DNA of 11,489 bases, taken from contig JALLAP010000630.1 of assembly GCA_036939355.1 (NCBI GenBank), positions 1 to 11,489 of the forward strand. The letters run 5' to 3'. Under the pieces are notes generated by a model, which was given only the letters and a program-made list of their open reading frames with translations, made no database searches and had not been told where the DNA came from. The stretch comes from Thalassiosira profunda. Taxonomy: Eukaryota > Bacillariophyta > Thalassiosirophyceae > Thalassiosirales > Thalassiosiraceae. Of the stretch, positions 7,525 through 11,489 are shown in pieces (position 1 is the stretch's first letter; each line of letters starts with the position of its first letter). A program made the translations under genes and the position numbers.

Positions 7525-8902
7525 ATGCCGAGAACTGTATCAGATCGTGCCGACCAGACTCTGTTTCGTTCGCTCGGACAGGAGGAATTCTGCCGCATTC
7601 TGCACATCAAGCACAACAACAATCATTTGGTGGGTGTCCGCAGCATTCATATTGATGGCAAATACTCATGCTTGGATGCCAACGCTTGGACGCGATTGGG
7701 ACAAATTGTTGGCAACGCCACGCATCTCAATTGTCTGGAATGCGACGCGACACTGGGCACGCAGTTATCCAGTTTCTGTCTTGGGCTACAGGTCAACGAA
7801 TCCATCAATCGCCTCCATTTCCAAAACGTTGATCTGGGGTTCACCCGAATGGGTGGCTTGGATGCGTTCCTGAGTGGCAACCCTAGCCTGAAGGTCCTTC
7901 TTCTTACAGACTGTTACCTGGATCCCCCCGCGCTTGAGCTGCTGGTCAACTCCTTGCTGGGGCGATCTGACGACACGCTCGAACGCATCGACACGCTCGA
8001 ACGCATCGACCTAAGTGACAACCGCTTTGGAGATCTCGACTTGGACAAGTTCGTTAAGGCACTGAAGCGGAGCGTGCATCTGCGATCACTCAATCTTTGC
8101 GGTACTGGCATCGGCAGCAAAGCGTGCGCGTCACTTGCCAAACTACTCAGCAATCACCCCACTCTGAACTCTTTGGAACTTAGTGGCAACGCCATCGACG
8201 ACACCGGTGTCTCCTTTCTGGTAGACTCGTTGGCCGAGAAAACCAAACTCGAATGGTTGCGCCTCAACGAGAACGAGAGGATTACCAGCGTGGGCTGGTC
8301 GATGCTGCTCAAGCTTCTCTGCGACAGTTCAACGATTGATAGTGTGATGAAGTCGAACCACACGCTTCATGACTTGGGCAGGTTTCAGGAAAAGGCCGTC
8401 GAAAGCGCCATGTGCACGAAGGCCTTCAACCTCCTTCGCTTATCGTTGAAGATGAATATGAATTCCAAGTTTGGGGGGAATAAAATGGCTGTGAGGCTCA
8501 AGATCCTGAGGTGCCACGCCTGGGGAGACCTCAACATTGGAGCATCGTCTGTTCCTACAGGGGCCCTGTCTCGTATCCTCGCCTGGTTCGCCCGTGAAAG
8601 TGATNAACATTGGAGCATCGTCTGTTCCTACAGGGGCCCTGTCTCGTATCCTCGCCTGGTTCGCCCGTGAAAGTGATGTGGCTCTCCTGACCAAAACCTA
8701 CATCGAATATCACGTTCCACCACTTCCGAAAGCAAAGGTTGGTGCTCTCAGGCTGGATTCGGTCTATCGCATCGTTCGGTCTGCCGCAGGGGGGATCTTT
8801 GTTCCCTTGGTTCCGGCTGATGTGGTTATGGAACCCCTTCGGAAGCGAAGCCGCCGCTTGGCGCGCTTGGCAGGTCGTACGACGGCATCGTACAAAGAGT
8901 GA
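7525..8902 (+). CDS. Leucine-rich-repeat protein (RNase-inhibitor type), broken by an assembly duplication
   Basis: The start at 7525 is supported by an in-frame TAA at 7516-7518. As written, the frame leaves at the N (8605). If the N and one 72-nt copy are removed, the gene reads 7525-8604 then 8678-8902, giving 434 residues to the TGA. Repeats of about 27-29 residues follow the RI-type LRR pattern: SLKVLLLTDCYLD, LERIDLSDNRFGD (159-171), LRSLNLCGTGIGS (187-199), LNSLELSGNAIDD (214-226) and LEWLRLNENERIT (242-254). They form roughly residues 60-270 and build a curved protein-binding solenoid. After the repeats comes a non-LRR tail with LLRLSLKMNMN, KILRCHAWGDLN, AWFARESD, EYHVPPLPKAK and DSVYRIVRSA. 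I associate this tail type, without certainty, with expanded LRR families of centric diatoms. An 18-bp exact tandem duplication adds TLERID twice at 151-162. No signal peptide or membrane segment is seen, so it is probably cytosolic or nuclear. Its binding partner is unknown. Confidence 0.8.
7971..8006 (+). repeat. 18-bp exact tandem duplication in LRR coding sequence
   Basis: Two identical units, CGACACGCTCGAACGCAT, occupy 7971-7988 and 7989-8006, followed by the first four bases of a third. The frame is preserved, doubling the peptide TLERID just before an LRR consensus. It looks like recent slippage and could vary between alleles. Confidence 0.9.
8533..8677. repeat. Two identical 72-nt copies around a single N: unmerged contig overlap
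   Basis: Positions 8533-8604 and 8606-8677 are identical over all 72 bases, with one N (8605) between them. Together the N and one copy add 73 nt, which shifts the LRR frame. Dropping them restores one continuous frame through FARESD-VALLTK to a stop at 8902. The same arrangement with the same 72-nt length occurs at 9759-9903, so an assembly join is far likelier than biology. Confidence 0.93.
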
Positions 8903-9018
8903 GAGGGCAACCCTCACGACTACCTTGTGCTATTTCGCAGCACAAGCGGGGAACATGGGGTCTGCAGAAACCTATTCTTATCCTAAGTAGCGACCTATTT
9001 ACAATACACCCCTCTCGC
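8903..9018. other. Convergent 3' intergenic region
   Basis: These 116 bp lie between the LRR stop (plus) and the stop of the disordered-protein gene (minus). The region contains moderately AT-rich stretches (TATTCTTATCCTAAGTAGCG, TATTTACAATACACC) that could serve 3' end formation. There is no gene or clear signal. Confidence 0.5.
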
Positions 9019-10810
9019 TCAGAACGAATAGCCCTGCCGGATCCTTCGCGAGCGCCTGCTCTTGTTGTCCATCGGCGCCGTCTTGTCCCCGCACGAGCTC
9101 GCGATCGACAGCACGTCCTCGACGCCTTTCCGGCCGCCCATCGCCGACGCCGGGCCCCCGGGACTCGCCCCGCTCCGCATCCGCGCGTCCTGCCAGCGGT
9201 GCAGCAACCGCAGGTCGTCCGGAGAAAGCGGCCCGTCGGTCTCGACCTCGACATTGTCCTCGGACGTGGTGGGTGTGATGACGGCGTCGATGTGGGTGGG
9301 CACCCGATCTTTCTTCCGGCGCAATATGGAGAGCACCTTTGATTTCAACACTGTGTCGTTGTTTCGGGCGTGGGCGTGGCCCCTGCCGTGCGTCGTGTTG
9401 GACCCCTTCCCGCCTGAGGTTCTGGGGCTGTCGTTGGCACCGCTGCTCACATTTCCAGGTATTGATCGCACCAGTCTCTGCACCATCGGACTCCGCGCGC
9501 TCGGGCCCGAACCGCCGCCCCGGGCCTGCTTCTTTCCCTTCTTTTCCTGAGGAGTGAGCACGACGAGCTTGCGCTCCACCCCGAAATCCTCGTAGGCGTT
9601 CTCCAGCGGCGAGTTGTAGTTGCAATCAACCGAGTGGCACCTCGCCCTTTCTCCTGCCGCGCCTCCAGCGTCTCCCGGCACGGTCTGCTTGCTCGGTGCA
9701 CTGTGATGTCGGCTCTCCGCCTCATGCTTCTGGCCCCGCCGCGATCCAAACTCCCCCTCGAGGCAGTAGTCCTCCTCCGTGACGTCCATGCCCATCTGGC
9801 TCAACAATCGCTCGGCGTCCATCCTTCGTCNCGAGGCAGTAGTCCTCCTCCGTGACGTCCATGCCCATCTGGCTCAACAATCGCTCGGCGTCCATCCTTC
9901 GTCGGCTCCGCTCGCCCAGCTCCCGGTCCGTGGGCGCCGACCGGGCGATCGAGGCGTCGTCCACACTAACACCCTTCCTCACCGGCGGGGGCGTCCGCGG
10001 GGCCTCCATGCCCATCTGGCGGGGCTCGCGGTGCCCTTCCCTTCTCGGGGTAGCAACGGCATACTCCGTTCTGAAATGGGAGCTCTCGCCCGATAGGCAC
10101 TCCTGGATGGCGAGCATGTCGGGGCACGATCCCGCTCGCCCCCGGTCCTTTTGGCGGCCGAAGCTCCGCAAGCGGGGCTGCGTCGGCGATTCTTTTAGCA
10201 CCTCGAACCCCAGCTCCTCGTAGGCTCGCTCGAGCTCGCGGCGGTAGTTATTGTCATCGTATGAGCGGGATCGGGACGGGCCCTCGTCGCTCTGGCTCTT
10301 TTGGAACGGAAGGTCGTCGTCGTCGTCATTCTCGTCGTGATCGTCGTCATCCACAGACACGGGATGGCTGCGGTGCTTGAAGAGGCCCGACAACAGCGAC
10401 GGCGAGGAGAGCGAGGCGGGCAGCCCTGAGAGGCCGGCGGACGACCGCCCGTCGAGCGCCACGGACGTCGGGCTGCCGTGGTGGCGGTACGCGGGATCCT
10501 TCCGGCCCGTGCGCTCCGGCGAGCCCGGGAGGACGAACCCCCTGGCCACCGACCCGTACAGCGGGTGCTCCTGCTCCTGCGGCAAGATGTCCCTCCTCGC
10601 CGTAGGAGCGGGCGTCGCCTCGGTGCACGTGCTCGCGGGACCGCCCGCTACCGCCGGCTGGCACGCGAGGGCGGCCGACAGGGGCGACAGGAGGGCCTTC
10701 ATCGACCCCCGCGTCGGCTCTGGTCTCTCGGCATCGTCGGAGGAGGACGACTTGGACCTCAGGAGGGGCTCGGCCGCCTCGGTGTCGTCCTTGCGAAACG
10801 CGTTCATCAT
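9019..10810 (-). CDS. Unknown disordered protein with duplicated motif, broken by an assembly duplication
   Basis: I do not recognise this protein. As written, the frame starting at 10810 is lost at the N (9831). Removing the N and one 72-nt copy joins it exactly in frame to the downstream part, giving 572 residues ending ...RQGYSF. It is rich in Ser, Pro, Arg and Asp, with no membrane segment or enzyme motif, and is probably mostly disordered and phosphorylated. Visible pieces, in order: a Ser/Asp patch (20-30), an acidic tract DDDDHDENDDDDD (154-166), then DNNYRRELERAYEELGFE (186-203). Its counterpart CNYNSPLENAYEDFGVE lies at 372-388. A QMGME at 265-269 is echoed by LLSQMGMDVTEEDY at 311-324, and a Lys/Arg-rich segment follows at ~397-406. 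The C-terminus is basic (KSRRSRRIRQ). The repeated LExAYExxG helix may be a short interaction motif. MM at the start is the first ATG; no upstream in-frame Met precedes it in the open frame. Function unknown. Confidence 0.7.
9759..9903. repeat. Second pair of identical 72-nt copies around a single N: unmerged contig overlap
   Basis: Positions 9759-9830 and 9832-9903 are identical over 72 bases with one N (9831) between. Removing 73 nt restores a single minus-strand frame in which the segment coding MDAERLLSQMGMDV occurs once. The copy length equals that at 8533-8677, which points to a fixed assembler overlap. Confidence 0.93.
10313..10352 (-). repeat. Imperfect GTC/GAC trinucleotide tract coding an acidic run
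   Basis: The plus strand here is mostly repeated GTC (GTCGTCGTCGTCGTCATTCT), interrupted by CAT, CTC and GTGATC. Read on the minus strand it encodes the DDDDHDENDDDDD run of the disordered protein. Such tracts are prone to length change. Confidence 0.75.
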
Positions 10811-11059
10811 CTCTCGCGTGATGTTGTCTTTGCAATTATGTGCCCAACTTTTTATGAGAGATCAAGACGCCGGCCGCTAATGCGAGACTCTCGCCCCGGC
10901 GAATGGGCAATGGGAGTCTCCCCCGGCCGCGGTGTTCGTCGGTGTCAACGCCGGGTGTTGTCGGCGCGTTGCAGGAGGGGTGAGTCGAAATCGAAGGGTG
11001 AAAGCCTCCATCGAAAGGCGGGCGGAGTTGCAAAAAGAGCCAATCCGAGTCGTGAAAGG

Positions 11060-11105
11060 AAAGGTATCTTTTGTAAAGACACAAAGATAATAAAGGTATC
11101 TTTTG
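11060..11105 (+). repeat. Duplicated 14-mer AAAGGTATCTTTTG, 32-bp period
   Basis: Exact copies lie at 11060-11073 and 11092-11105, start to start 32 bp, close to three helical turns. Each contains AAAG-GTAT-CTTT with 4-bp complementary ends. It lies in the AT-richer island ~360-400 bp upstream of the last start codon, so a paired binding site is plausible. Confidence 0.6.
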
Positions 11106-11147
11106 GACACCAAGTCGTCTCAGTTGGTGTCCGCTTGGATTCGGACA
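11105..11147. repeat. Two overlapping, mutually exclusive inverted repeats
   Basis: GGACACCAA (11105-11113) pairs perfectly with TTGGTGTCC (11124-11132) around a 10-nt loop. TGTCCG (11128-11133), overlapping that right arm, pairs perfectly with CGGACA (11142-11147) around an 8-nt loop. Both hairpins cannot form at once. If transcribed, this could act as a leader switch; as DNA it could be nested regulator sites. Confidence 0.5.
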
Positions 11148-11459
11148 GTGCACCCACCACCCACCCACGTGGAACCAGGAACACTCAATTTTCTGCCCTC
11201 GATTTTCTGCCGGTCTGCGTGTCGCCCGGGTCCTCCCCGCCTCCCTTCCTCCGTCCTCCAACGCCTCCATTTTCCTCGCCTCCTCCGCCGCAGTTGCGCT
11301 CGGCTCCTCCGCGCTCGACCATCGCATCCGACCCTCGCCCCCGGCCGCTCGGCTTGACGTTCACGCAACAACCCCGCAACCTGCACCTTTGCAATAATCC
11401 GCGACAGACAACACAACAACAACACCGCAGCACACACACGCAACAAAGAACAAAGCAGC

Positions 11460-11489
11460 ATGTCGTCGCCCACGTCCGTGCAGTCCATG
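11460..11489 (+). CDS. Start of an unidentified gene (3' truncated by window)
   Basis: An ATG at 11460 opens a frame that stays open to the window end (MSSPTSVQSM). The only support is context: a CA-rich leader without ATG directly upstream, GCAGC before the ATG, and a Ser/Thr-rich start. Ten residues say nothing about function. Confidence 0.45.
   Translation, partial: MSSPTSVQSM

Larger units (their letters stand above)
10811..11459. promoter_or_regulatory. Divergent intergenic region with both promoters
   Basis: These 649 bp separate the start of the disordered-protein gene (minus) from the start of the last gene (plus). No coding signal is supported: the long minus-strand ORFs across it have no motif. 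A central AT-richer island at about 11050-11105 carries a duplicated 14-mer and leads into two overlapping inverted repeats (listed separately). From about 11205 the plus strand is pyrimidine-rich (CCTCCCCGCCTCCCTTCCTC). From about 11400 it turns into a CA-rich leader (CAACACAACAACAACACC) ending at the ATG at 11460, a style seen in diatom 5' UTRs. No TATA box is clear. Confidence 0.5.

Noticed and set aside
8533..8677. True biological 72-bp tandem repeat
   Set aside because: Perfect identity, a single N at the joint, frame loss, and an unrelated second case with the same 72-nt length make an unmerged contig overlap the better explanation.
10313..10352. Functional microsatellite or origin-like repeat
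   Set aside because: It is an imperfect trinucleotide tract fully explained by the acidic run it encodes in the minus-strand protein.
10836..11327. 163-residue minus-strand ORF in the divergent intergenic region
   Set aside because: The translation has no domain and runs through the repeat/hairpin cluster and the promoter region; coding is unlikely.

Overview
The window is nuclear eukaryotic DNA. One gene is interrupted by three short introns of 86 to 104 nt that all follow GTGAG...AG, genes sit on both strands with 100-650 bp between them, and several proteins start with mitochondrion- or plastid-like leader peptides. GC-rich coding sequence, a CA-rich 5' leader (CAACAACAAC... before the ATG near 11460) and the style of the leucine-rich-repeat protein suggest a stramenopile, most likely a centric diatom of the Thalassiosirales. 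That assignment is an inference from remembered family resemblance, not a search result.

Layout, left to right. (1) 1-257 (+): the last part of a gene for an endonuclease/exonuclease/phosphatase (EEP) fold protein; its start lies outside the window. (2) 785-3398 (+): a four-exon gene for a 777-residue aldehyde-dehydrogenase-fold protein whose catalytic and cofactor motifs look altered. (3) 3515-4609 (-): a membrane-anchored protein with a SAM-like domain, convergent with gene 2. (4) 4848-7310 (+): an 820-residue FAD-dependent aromatic-hydroxylase-type monooxygenase with a probable organelle leader, divergent from gene 3 across a 238-bp purine/G-rich promoter region. (5) 7525-8902 (+): a leucine-rich-repeat protein of the ribonuclease-inhibitor type. 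(6) 9019-10810 (-): a 572-residue, largely disordered protein of unknown function with an internal duplicated motif. (7) From 11460 (+): the first ten codons of another gene, cut by the window end.

Genes 5 and 6 are each broken in the sequence as given by the same kind of defect: a single N flanked by two identical 72-nt copies (8533-8604/8606-8677 and 9759-9830/9832-9903). These are best read as unmerged overlapping contig ends, not biological repeats. Removing the N and one copy (73 nt) restores one open frame in both genes, giving 434 and 572 residues.

The genes do not form an obvious pathway; this looks like an ordinary compact gene neighbourhood. I found no mobile element, viral segment, tRNA, rRNA or CRISPR array. 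The observations most worth following are the degenerate ALDH active site, the two assembly artefacts that break genes, the G-quadruplex-capable divergent promoter, the repeat/hairpin cluster upstream of the last gene, and the internal motif duplication in the disordered protein.
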